A DNA stretch of 64,000 nucleotides from contig NZ_PKRQ01000003.1 in the NCBI RefSeq assembly GCF_002855575.1, positions 186,001 through 250,000 on the forward strand, given 5' to 3'. A model generated the notes under the pieces. That model worked only from the letters and a program-made list of their open reading frames with translations, did no database searches and was not told the origin of the DNA. A program made the position numbers and the translations under genes. Below, in pieces: positions 37,673 to 44,633 of this stretch (within the stretch, counting starts at the first letter, position 1; each line of letters opens with the position of its first letter). Source of the stretch: Tabrizicola sp. TH137 (GTDB taxonomy: Bacteria; Pseudomonadota; Alphaproteobacteria; Rhodobacterales; Rhodobacteraceae).

Positions 37673-38506
37673 ATGCAGATCGACGCGCATCAGCATTTCT
37701 GGCACCCCGCGCGGGGGGATTACGGCTGGATGCCGAAGGATGACCCGGTGCTGTCGCGGCCCTATGGCCCGGCGGAGCTGTGGCCGCAGATGCAGGCGGT
37801 GGGGGTGCAGGGGACGATCCTCGTGCAGGCCGCGCCGACGGTGACGGAAACGGAATACATGCTGGGGATCGCGGATGCGACGCCCTGGGTTCTGGGCGTG
37901 GTGGGCTGGGTGGATTTCGAGCGTCCCGCCGATCTGGCCGAGATGCGGCGGCTGGCGGGCCATCCGAAGATGAAGGGCCTGCGCCCGATGATCCAGGACA
38001 TCCCCGATGATGGCTGGATGCTGCGCGAGGAGGTGCAATGGGCCTTTCGCGCCATGAGCGATCTGGGTCTGCGTTTTGACGCGCTGGGCTTTCCGCGCCA
38101 TCTGGCCCCGTTCCTGACGATCCTGAAGCGCTATCCGACGCTACAGGTCGTGGTGGACCATTGCATGAAGCCGCAGATCCGGGAGAAGTCGGAGGCGCAT
38201 TTCCGCTTCTGGGCCGAGGGCATGAACCGGATCGCCGGGGAGACGGCGGCGGTGGTGAAATTCTCGGCCCTGATCACCGAAGCGCAGGCCGATTGGACGG
38301 TGGAGGACCTGCGCCCTTACGTTGACCATGTCTTCGCCGTCTTCGGGCCGGAGCGGGTGATGTGGGGGTCGGACTGGCCGGTATGCCGCCTGCGCGGGGA
38401 ATATGCCGATTGGCGGCGGGCGGCGCTGAGCCTGACCGAGGGGCTGACGGATGTGGACCGCGCGCTGATCTATGGCGGGAATGCGGTGGGGTTCTACGGC
38501 TTGTGA
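37673..38506 (+). CDS. Amidohydrolase 2-family sugar lactonase
   Basis: 277 residues from ATG 37673 (GAGGAGAG upstream); an in-frame GTG at 37661 is less likely. MQIDAHQHFWHPARGDYGWM carries the His-x-His metal motif, VVVDHCMKPQI the next His, and VMWGSDWPVCRL the Asp. This is the family of L-fuconolactonase and L-rhamnonolactonase. With the preceding aldo/keto reductase it would turn an aldose into its aldonate. Confidence 0.88.
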   Translation: MQIDAHQHFWHPARGDYGWMPKDDPVLSRPYGPAELWPQMQAVGVQGTILVQAAPTVTETEYMLGIADATPWVLGVVGWVDFERPADLAEMRRLAGHPKMKGLRPMIQDIPDDGWMLREEVQWAFRAMSDLGLRFDALGFPRHLAPFLTILKRYPTLQVVVDHCMKPQIREKSEAHFRFWAEGMNRIAGETAAVVKFSALITEAQADWTVEDLRPYVDHVFAVFGPERVMWGSDWPVCRLRGEYADWRRAALSLTEGLTDVDRALIYGGNAVGFYGL

Positions 38507-38531
38507 AGCGGAGCGCCGCGCGAAGGGCGCG

Positions 38532-38631
38532 GCGCAAGCCTTTTGCCTCGCCCGCGCGGCTGCGCCGCTTCGGCTCAGGCCGGGGGTTTCACACCCCCGG
38601 ACCCCCGTGGAGTGTTTTGCCCAAGATGAAG
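38532..38631 (+). repeat. Intergenic repeat element E, copy 2
   Basis: Begins GCGCAAGCCTTT (38532-38543), contains the hairpin CCGGGGGT/ACCCCCGG (38580-38600) identical to that at 3366, and ends with CCAAGATGAAG (38621-38631). It lies between two convergent genes and may terminate both. Confidence 0.82.
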
Positions 38632-38659
38632 TGGGAAGGATTTACGTAAATTACGTAAT

Positions 38660-39625
38660 TCAGGCGCCGTAGAGGGCGGTGGCGATGCGGCGGGTGGCGG
38701 TGGCGGCATCCTGCCGCGCCATGGCGGCGGCGAGGATCGGGTCGTCGCGCAGGCCTGCGGCCACGTGGCGGAGGCGTTCGGTCAGGGCGAGGTTGGCGCG
38801 GGATTCCTCGACCGGGTCCATGCCGCCGTGATCGGGGAAAGTGTCGAAATAGATCACCCCGTCATAGCCGAGCCGGTCGAGCACCCAGAAGAGTTCGACC
38901 GTCTGGAGGGGATGGACGGTGCCTGCGATCAGGCCGTCGTCGCGTTTGGCATAGCCGTCGTTCAGGTGGACGCCCATGATCCGGCAATGGCGGGCGGCGA
39001 GGGTGGCGGATTTCGCCGGCATCTCGCCCGCGAAGAGCATGTGGCAGAAATCCAGCGTGACGCCGAGATTGGGGCGCGCGAGATCGCGGATGGCATGCAG
39101 CGTCGTGGCCATGTCGGGCAGGACGGACCAGGACCGCGGTTCGTTGGGCTTGTATTCGATGGAGATGTCGAGGGCGGGGTTGTGGTCGCAGATCTCGGCC
39201 AATCCGGCGAGCGTGTCGTCCCACATGCGGGCATAATCGCCCTGAAAGCTGTAATCGAACCCGTCCTGGCCGAGCCAGACGGTCATCACCGTGCCACCCA
39301 TCTGCGCCAGCGCATCGAGGCCGCGCTTCGTGATGTCGATGGCGGCGCGGCGGACGGTTTCGTCGGGATGGGTGAAGGCGCCGAGGCGGAAGCCGGGATC
39401 GGTGTAGTAGCGCATGGCGAGGCCGTTCAGGGCCATACCGTTTTGTTGCAATATTTCGGCCAGTTCACCCGGGGTGTGATGGTCGAAATGGTCGGGAAAG
39501 TTCAAGTCTGCGGCGTTCAGCCCGCCCACCTGCCCGGCTTTTCGAAGCAGGTCGGCCACCGTATCGCCCTTGCGCTTGAAGGCATTCAGGCGCGTCGCGT
39601 AGCGCGGGCGGTTCGGAAGGGTCAT
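38660..39625 (-). CDS. Xylose isomerase-like TIM-barrel sugar isomerase/epimerase
   Basis: 321 residues. A metal site of this superfamily is visible in SIEYKPNEPRSWS (Glu), GVTLDFCHMLFAGE (Asp/His), IMGVHLNDGYAKRDDG (His/Asp) and VIYFDTFPD (Asp). LNAFKRKGDTVADLLRKAGQ at the start resembles RhaI-type isomerases. It probably isomerises the sugar or a downstream keto-sugar. It lies 12 bases behind the GntR regulator gene and so under the operator at 40368. Confidence 0.83.
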   Translation of the reverse strand: MTLPNRPRYATRLNAFKRKGDTVADLLRKAGQVGGLNAADLNFPDHFDHHTPGELAEILQQNGMALNGLAMRYYTDPGFRLGAFTHPDETVRRAAIDITKRGLDALAQMGGTVMTVWLGQDGFDYSFQGDYARMWDDTLAGLAEICDHNPALDISIEYKPNEPRSWSVLPDMATTLHAIRDLARPNLGVTLDFCHMLFAGEMPAKSATLAARHCRIMGVHLNDGYAKRDDGLIAGTVHPLQTVELFWVLDRLGYDGVIYFDTFPDHGGMDPVEESRANLALTERLRHVAAGLRDDPILAAAMARQDAATATRRIATALYGA

Positions 39626-39637
39626 CTGGGGTGCCTT

Positions 39638-40366
39638 TCAGGCCGGATCGAAGAGATCGGGCCGGTCGCGTTCGAGCGGTTCGAGATAGGTGATCAACTG
39701 CCGCAAATGCGCGCGGGTGGCAAGGCGTGCGGCTTCCGGATCGCGGGCCTCGAGCGCGGCGAGGATGGCGCGGTGTTCCTCCAGCGTGGCGGCGATGCGG
39801 CCGGGGACAGGCAGGATCAACTGCCGCGCGCGGTTGACATGGAGCCATGCCGTTTCGCTGACCTGCGCCAGCTTGCGGAAGCCGGTGAAGGAGAGGAGGA
39901 GTTCATGCATCCGGGCATCCTGCTGATAGAAGCCCGGCACGTCGCCATCGGCGATGAGGGCGGCCTGCACGGTGATGTTGCGGCGGAGCTGGGTGAGCTG
40001 ATCCTCGGTGATCGTCTCGGCCACGCGTTCGATGGCGGCGACTTCTATGGCCTCGCGCAGGAAGGCGCCTTCGCGGATTTCCTCCATCGAGAAGCGGGCG
40101 ACGAAGGTGCCCGCCTGCGGGACGACATCGACAAGGCCTTCTGCGGCCAGCCGGGCCACGGCATCGGCGACGGGGCTGCGCGACACGCCGAGCGCTTCGC
40201 AGATCTCGGGTTTGCGGAGGATTTCGCCGGGGCGGTAGGCGAGCGACAGGATCGCCTCGCGCAGGGTCTGATAGACGCGCTGGCCGAGGGAGCCGGTGAA
40301 ACGGTCCAGAGGCGCGAGGCGCGCTTCGGAAGGCACTTGTGAAGGAGCTTCGGGGGGCTGTAACAT
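39638..40366 (-). CDS. GntR-family (FCD domain) transcriptional regulator
   Basis: 242 residues: winged helix QRVYQTLREAILSLAYRPGE, ICEALGVSRSPVADAVARLA and VDVVPQAGTFVARF, then an FCD all-helical ligand domain (residues ~100-235). It is the only regulator in the cluster and the palindrome CTAACATGTTAG begins two bases upstream of its ATG. Hence it most likely binds the four sites at 26871, 29703, 36607 and 40368 and represses its own gene. No Shine-Dalgarno precedes ATG 40366; the mRNA may be leaderless. Confidence 0.9.
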   Translation of the reverse strand: MLQPPEAPSQVPSEARLAPLDRFTGSLGQRVYQTLREAILSLAYRPGEILRKPEICEALGVSRSPVADAVARLAAEGLVDVVPQAGTFVARFSMEEIREGAFLREAIEVAAIERVAETITEDQLTQLRRNITVQAALIADGDVPGFYQQDARMHELLLSFTGFRKLAQVSETAWLHVNRARQLILPVPGRIAATLEEHRAILAALEARDPEAARLATRAHLRQLITYLEPLERDRPDLFDPA

Positions 40367-40367
40367 G

Positions 40368-40379
40368 CTAACATGTTAG
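40368..40379. promoter_or_regulatory. Palindromic operator site 4 (CTAACATGTTAG)
   Basis: Perfect 12-bp palindrome identical to site 1, between gntR (minus) and the UxaA-like gene (plus). A further partial half, TAACATG, overlaps on the left. Confidence 0.85.
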
Positions 40380-40421
40380 ACATGTGCGGCCCCCTGTCAA
40401 GGAAGGGCTGGAGGGGGAGCG

Positions 40422-41936
40422 ATGGCGGAAACGGGCGGCGTGATCCGGTTGCACGGGGCGGATAATGTGGTGATCGCGCTGGCCGATCTGGGCAAGGGGG
40501 CGGTGGTCGAAGGCGTGGCGCTGCCGGGGGCGGTGCCGCGCGGACACAAGATCGCGGCGCGGGCCATTGCGCGGGGCGAGAACGTGCTGCGCTATGGCCA
40601 GATCATCGGTCAGGCGACGGAGGAGATCGCGGCGGGGGCGCATGTGCATTCCCACAATCTGGGGATGGCGCCGCATACGGACGATTATGCCATCGGGTCG
40701 GAATGCCGCCCCCTGCCCCCGCTGCAACCGTTAGACTTCATGGGCTACCACCGCGCCGACGGGCAGGTGGGGACGCGGAACTACATCGGCATCCTGACGA
40801 GCGTGAACTGTTCGGGGTCGGTGGCGCGCTTCATCGCGGAGGCGGCGGAGAAGGACCCGGTGCTGAATGCCATGCCGAATGTCGATGGGATCGTGCCCAT
40901 CGTGCATCAGACGGGCTGCGGCATGTCGGGGACGAATGAGGGGTATCAGACCCTGATGCGGACGCTGAAGGGCTATGCGCGCAACGCGAATTTCGGGGGT
41001 ATCCTGCTGGTGGGGCTGGGCTGCGAGGTGATGCAGGTGCCGGACCTTGTGGGTCAGGGGCGGCTGCGGCCGGACGGGAATTTCCGCTACATGACGATTC
41101 AGGGCACGGGCGGGACGCGGGCGACGATTGCCAAGTCGCTGGAAATCCTGCGGGAAATGGCAGCGGTGGCGTCGAAGGTGGAGCGGCGGCCGGCGCCGGT
41201 GTCGAAGCTGGTGATCGGGCTGCAATGCGGGGGATCGGATGGCTATTCCGGGATCACGGCGAACCCGGCGCTTGGCCATGCGTCGGATCTGCTGGTGAGG
41301 ATGGGGGGGACGACGATCCTGTCGGAGACGCCCGAAATCTATGGGGCGGAACATCTGCTGACCCGGCGCGCGGTCAAGGCCGAGGTGGGGGAGAAGCTTC
41401 TGGAGCGCATCCGCTGGTGGGAGGATTACACCGCCCGGAACGAGGGCGAGATGGACAACAATCCGAGCCCCGGCAACAAGAAGGGCGGGTTGACGACGAT
41501 CCTTGAAAAGTCGCTGGGGGCGGTGGCGAAGGGCGGGACGGCGCCGCTGGCCGGGGTGTATAAATTCGCGGAACCCATTGATACCAATGGCTTTGTCTAT
41601 ATGGACAGCCCCGGATATGACCCCTGTTCGGTGACCGGGCAAATCGCATCGGGGGCGACGATGATCGTCTTCACCACGGGGCGGGGGTCGGTGTCCGGCT
41701 ACAAGCCAAGCCCTTGCATCAAGCTGGCGACGAATTCCGAGATGTATGCGCGGATGTCCGAGGATATGGACATCAATTGCGGGGATATCCTGACCGAAGG
41801 GGTGAGCATCGAGGCCAAGGGGGAGGAGATCCTGGCCCGGATCGTCGAGGTGGCCTCGGGGCGGAAGACGCTGTCGGAGGAGCTGGGTTTCGGCGGGGCG
41901 GAATTCGTGCCGTGGCAGATCGGGGCGGTGATGTGA
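40422..41936 (+). CDS. UxaA-family (altronate dehydratase-like) sugar acid dehydratase
   Basis: 504 residues. An N-terminal SAF-type domain (residues ~1-95, with GENVLRYGQIIGQATEEI and HVHSHNLGM) precedes the large catalytic domain starting near residue 105 (GYHRADGQVGTRNYIGIL). HQTGCGMSGTNEGYQ, VGLGCEVMQV, LQCGGSDGYSGI and PSPCIKLATNSEMY are family motifs; several Cys residues may hold an Fe-S or metal centre. It would dehydrate an aldonate made by the oxidoreductase and lactonase. The R1 repeat starts at its stop codon. Confidence 0.88.
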   Translation: MAETGGVIRLHGADNVVIALADLGKGAVVEGVALPGAVPRGHKIAARAIARGENVLRYGQIIGQATEEIAAGAHVHSHNLGMAPHTDDYAIGSECRPLPPLQPLDFMGYHRADGQVGTRNYIGILTSVNCSGSVARFIAEAAEKDPVLNAMPNVDGIVPIVHQTGCGMSGTNEGYQTLMRTLKGYARNANFGGILLVGLGCEVMQVPDLVGQGRLRPDGNFRYMTIQGTGGTRATIAKSLEILREMAAVASKVERRPAPVSKLVIGLQCGGSDGYSGITANPALGHASDLLVRMGGTTILSETPEIYGAEHLLTRRAVKAEVGEKLLERIRWWEDYTARNEGEMDNNPSPGNKKGGLTTILEKSLGAVAKGGTAPLAGVYKFAEPIDTNGFVYMDSPGYDPCSVTGQIASGATMIVFTTGRGSVSGYKPSPCIKLATNSEMYARMSEDMDINCGDILTEGVSIEAKGEEILARIVEVASGRKTLSEELGFGGAEFVPWQIGAVM

Positions 41937-41983
41937 GACGTGCCGCAGTCTGTGCCGCAAACTGTGCCGCAAACTGTGGCCAC
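41937..41983. repeat. Repeat family R1, inverted copy C
   Basis: TGCCGCAGTC, then two exact 12-bp steps TGTGCCGCAAAC, then TGTGGCCAC. It begins directly after the stop codon of the UxaA-like gene. Complement of the cores at 353, 469 and 584. Confidence 0.88.
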
Positions 41984-42006
41984 GCGGCGGGCGGCGGGTT
42001 GACGGC

Positions 42007-42235
42007 GCGTTAAGGTTAACGCGGGGCGGGTTGGCCGGCTTCCCAAAGAGGGGTTGGCCGCGCGCTATAGGCTTGGCGGTGCCTGACCGGAAGCGCTTCG
42101 GTGGGTGAAGGCCGGCGGCATGGCGGAAGCGGTTCGGCGGGCGGGGGGCCGAGTGGCGAGCCTCCGGGTAGCCGTCCTTGCAGCCTGGCCTTGCCGTTTG
42201 GCGGTGATTTCTTCAGGCGGCGTTAAGGTTAACGC
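42007..42235. repeat. Two copies of the inverted repeat CGCGTTAAGGTTAACGCG-type
   Basis: CGCGTTAAGGTTAACGCG at 42007-42024 (arms of 8 bp around GG) and a near-identical GGCGTTAAGGTTAACGCG at 42218-42235. Both are in the gene-free interval after the UxaA-like gene. Role unknown; possibly protein-binding sites. Confidence 0.75.
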
Positions 42236-42280
42236 GGTGCCCGATGGAAATGCAGCGCGTTGGAGGGTGCGCGTGGAAGG

Positions 42281-42392
42281 GTGAGTGCGGGCGGGTGAGT
42301 GCGAGCGGGTGAGTGCGAGCGGGTGAGTGCGAGCGGGTGAGTGCGAGCGGGTGAGTGCGAGCGGGTGAGTGCGAGCGGGTGAGTGCGAGCGG
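42281..42392. repeat. 14-bp tandem repeat, eight units
   Basis: GTGAGTGCGAGCGG repeated seven times exactly (42295-42392) after one variant unit (42281-42294, GTGAGTGCGGGCGG). No spacers, so not CRISPR. The perfect copies suggest recent expansion by slippage; copy number probably varies between strains. Confidence 0.95.
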
Positions 42393-42427
42393 GTGATCAA
42401 GTGGAGCGCGCCCCCCTACCGGGGGAC

Positions 42428-42588
42428 GCGCAAGCCTTTGGGTCGCGGGCCGCGCGGGGCGCGCGTCCCGCTCCGCGTCAAGGGGCGTGCCGCCCCCTCT
42501 GTCCGCTGCGCGGCCATTCACCCCCTGCGAGTACTTTCGCCAAGATGAAGGGGGAAGGCTTTGGTCTTCATCTTGGCCCAAATACTCA
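42428..42588. repeat. Intergenic repeat element E, copy 3, plus an inverted half copy
   Basis: GCGCAAGCCTTT at 42428, GGGGCG/CGCCCC stem, GGCCATTCACCCCCTG and end CCAAGATGAAG (42540-42550). A second end in opposite orientation, CTTCATCTTGGCCCAAATAC, starts at 42566 and matches 35579-35601 exactly over 23 bases. It lies between convergent gene ends. Confidence 0.82.
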
Positions 42589-42616
42589 AAACGCACCGCC
42601 TGCGCCGGGTGGGCGG

Positions 42617-43984
42617 TCAGGCAAGGAGGGCGGTGATCTCGGCCACCGCCTGTTCCACCAGATCGGGGCGGGCGCGGGATTCGACATTGAGGCGGAGGAG
42701 CGGTTCGGTGTTCGAGCCGCGCAGGTTCATCCGCCATGTGCCGAAATCGAGCGAGAGGCCATCGGTCAGGTCGCGGCTTTCGGCGCGCGGGGCATAGGTC
42801 GCGTCGATGCGGGCGATGGCGGCGGGGACGTCGGCGACGCGGAAGTTGATCTCGCCCGAGGAGGGGAAAGCGGCGCGGCGGTCGGCCAGAAGGGCGGCGA
42901 AGGGCTGGCCCGTCCGGCCGATGAGTTCGGCCAGCAGGAGCCAGGGGATCATGCCGCTGTCGCAGGCGTAGAAGTCGCGGAAGTAGTGATGGGCCGACAT
43001 TTCGCCGCCATAGACGGCGCCGGTGTCGCGCAGGGCCTGTTTGAGGAAGGCGTGACCCGTGCGCGCCATCACGGCGCGGCCCCCGGCGCGGGCGATGGCG
43101 GCCTGCGTCGCGAGGATCACGCGGGGGTCGTGGATGATGGTGGCGCCCGGTTCCTTGGCGCAGAAGACTTCGGCCAGCAGGCCCACGACATATTCGCCGG
43201 GGACGAAGCGACCCTCGTGATCGAAGAAGAAGCAGCGGTCGAAATCGCCGTCGAAGGCCACGCCCAGATCGGCCTTGGCGGCGATCACCGCCTGTGCCGT
43301 GGCGGGCTGGTTTTCGGGCAGGAGCGGGTTGGGGATGCCGTTGGGAAAGCTGCCATCGGGCGCGTGGTGCATCCGGGTGAAGCGGAGGGGGGCGCCCCTG
43401 GCCTGCAAGGCTGCGGCCAGCGCGTCGAAGGTTGGGCCTGCCGCGCCGTTCCCGCAATTGACGAGGATGTGGAGGGGGCGCAGCGCCGCGATATCCACGA
43501 AGGACAGGACGCGGTCCACGTAAGGGATGCGGGTGGCGCTGGCATCGGTGACCTTGCCGCCGGGGCGCGCGAGGGCGAAGCCTTCCGTTTCGGCAAGCGC
43601 CCGGATCGCGGCCATGGCGGTGGCGGGGTCGAGGGGGGCGGCCCCGGCCTGCACCAGTTTCATCCCGTTGTAATCCATCGGGTTGTGCGAGGCGGTGACG
43701 CAGATGCCGCCATCCGCGCCGAGATGGCCGGTGGCGAAATAGACCTCTTCGGTGCCGCAGAGCCCGAGGTCGAGCACCTCGGCCCCCGTCTGCATCAACC
43801 CTTCGGCGACGGCAGAGGCGAGGCTTTCGGACGAGGCGCGGATGTCGCGGCCCAGCACGACGCGGCGGGCGCCCAGCACCTGCCCGAAGGCGCGGCCGAT
43901 GCGGCGGGCGATATCGGGATCAAGGTCGATGCCAAGGCGGCCGCGGATGTCATAGGCCTTGAAGCAGGTCAGCGGTGCGGTCAT
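42617..43984 (-). CDS. manB: Phosphomannomutase/phosphoglucomutase
   Basis: 455 residues of the alpha-D-phosphohexomutase family. It begins CFKAYDIRGRLGIDL; the phosphoserine loop is VTASHNPMDYNGMK near residue 97; the metal loop is VAFDGDFDRCFFFD; the sugar loop is GGEMSAHHYF; the phosphate-binding loop is RGSNTEPLLRL. It makes mannose-1-phosphate (and perhaps glucose-1-phosphate) for envelope sugars, matching the mannose-1-phosphate guanylyltransferase at 48143. manB is given by function; it could be called algC or rfbK. Confidence 0.92.
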   Translation of the reverse strand: MTAPLTCFKAYDIRGRLGIDLDPDIARRIGRAFGQVLGARRVVLGRDIRASSESLASAVAEGLMQTGAEVLDLGLCGTEEVYFATGHLGADGGICVTASHNPMDYNGMKLVQAGAAPLDPATAMAAIRALAETEGFALARPGGKVTDASATRIPYVDRVLSFVDIAALRPLHILVNCGNGAAGPTFDALAAALQARGAPLRFTRMHHAPDGSFPNGIPNPLLPENQPATAQAVIAAKADLGVAFDGDFDRCFFFDHEGRFVPGEYVVGLLAEVFCAKEPGATIIHDPRVILATQAAIARAGGRAVMARTGHAFLKQALRDTGAVYGGEMSAHHYFRDFYACDSGMIPWLLLAELIGRTGQPFAALLADRRAAFPSSGEINFRVADVPAAIARIDATYAPRAESRDLTDGLSLDFGTWRMNLRGSNTEPLLRLNVESRARPDLVEQAVAEITALLA

Positions 43985-44059
43985 CGGCGGCCTCCTCTTG
44001 CGCGACGGGGGGGTGGTAGCAGGCTGCGGGAGGGACGGGAAGGGGGCGATATCCTGAGT

Positions 44060-44100
44060 GAAAGAATCGGCTTTACAATTCCGACTGTTTCAATAAGGTA
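44060..44100 (+). promoter_or_regulatory. Possible promoter/operator upstream of the hemP unit
   Basis: Imperfect palindrome GAAAGAATCGG (44060-44070) with CCGACTGTTTC (44081-44091), 9 of 11 matches. TTTACA at 44072-44077 could be a -35 box with TAAGGT about 16 bp later. I cannot match it to a Fur or Irr consensus with confidence. Confidence 0.35.
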
Positions 44101-44173
44101 ATCGGAAGACGCTCAGCCAGACCCTGTGGTCAGCCCGGTGCCCCTTTCCCCTTGCCCAGAGAGAGCCGGTCCC

Positions 44174-44338
44174 ATGATCCGATCCCCGTTCCCTGCCCTG
44201 CCCCCCGCGCCCGAGGCGCAGCATGCCGCCCGTCCCGAGGCGGGCGAATGGCTGCGGCTTGCCGTCAGCGACTGGTTGCCGATGAGCGCCGGCCTTGCGC
44301 TTGAGACCTTGTTCGACCGGGTGGAGGGGCGGGCATGA
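44174..44338 (+). CDS. Small hypothetical protein coupled to hemP (54 aa)
   Basis: 54 residues from ATG 44174, with AGAGAGAG nine bases upstream. The C-terminal half (EWLRLAVSDWLPMSAGLALE then TLFDRVEGRA) looks like one or two amphipathic helices. Its stop overlaps the hemP ATG (ATGA), so it is probably translated together with hemP. No family recognised. Confidence 0.6.
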   Translation: MIRSPFPALPPAPEAQHAARPEAGEWLRLAVSDWLPMSAGLALETLFDRVEGRA

Positions 44339-44568
44339 CGCTGCATTCCGATCCCCGCCGCCTGACCCTTGCCGGGACGGCGCTGCGCCCTGCCCCGGCG
44401 GGCGATGTGCGCCTTGCCCCGGCCCTGCCCCGGTCGGCGCTGGAGGCGGCCCCGCTGCATGATGCGCGGGTGCTGACGAAAGGGGGCGTGCAGGCGCGGA
44501 TCGCGCTGGATGGGCAGGTCTATGCGCTGCGCATCACGCGGGCGGGCAAGCTGATCCTGACGAAGTAA
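44335..44568 (+). CDS. hemP: Hemin uptake protein HemP
   Basis: 77 residues. The C-terminal VYALRITRAGKLILTK is the conserved HemP ending, preceded by the GGVQARIALDGQ strand. The N-terminal half is variable and Pro/Ala-rich. HemP proteins are small factors of haem and iron acquisition, usually iron-regulated. No haem receptor gene is adjacent here. ATGA overlap with the 54-aa gene. Confidence 0.85.
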   Translation: MTLHSDPRRLTLAGTALRPAPAGDVRLAPALPRSALEAAPLHDARVLTKGGVQARIALDGQVYALRITRAGKLILTK

Positions 44569-44633
44569 CGGCTGCGGTGACGCCGCCGTGGCACCGCCGT
44601 GACAGGGCGGGGATGGCGGTGTAAGGGTCGGGC

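Noticed and set aside
42281-42392. CRISPR array
   Set aside because: Units are contiguous 14-mers without spacers and no cas gene is in the window.
42213-43457. A 414-codon minus-strand frame across the minisatellite and into the phosphomannomutase gene
   Set aside because: It is in a different frame from the phosphomannomutase (same strand), encodes Arg/Pro-rich low complexity, and its tail is translated tandem repeat.
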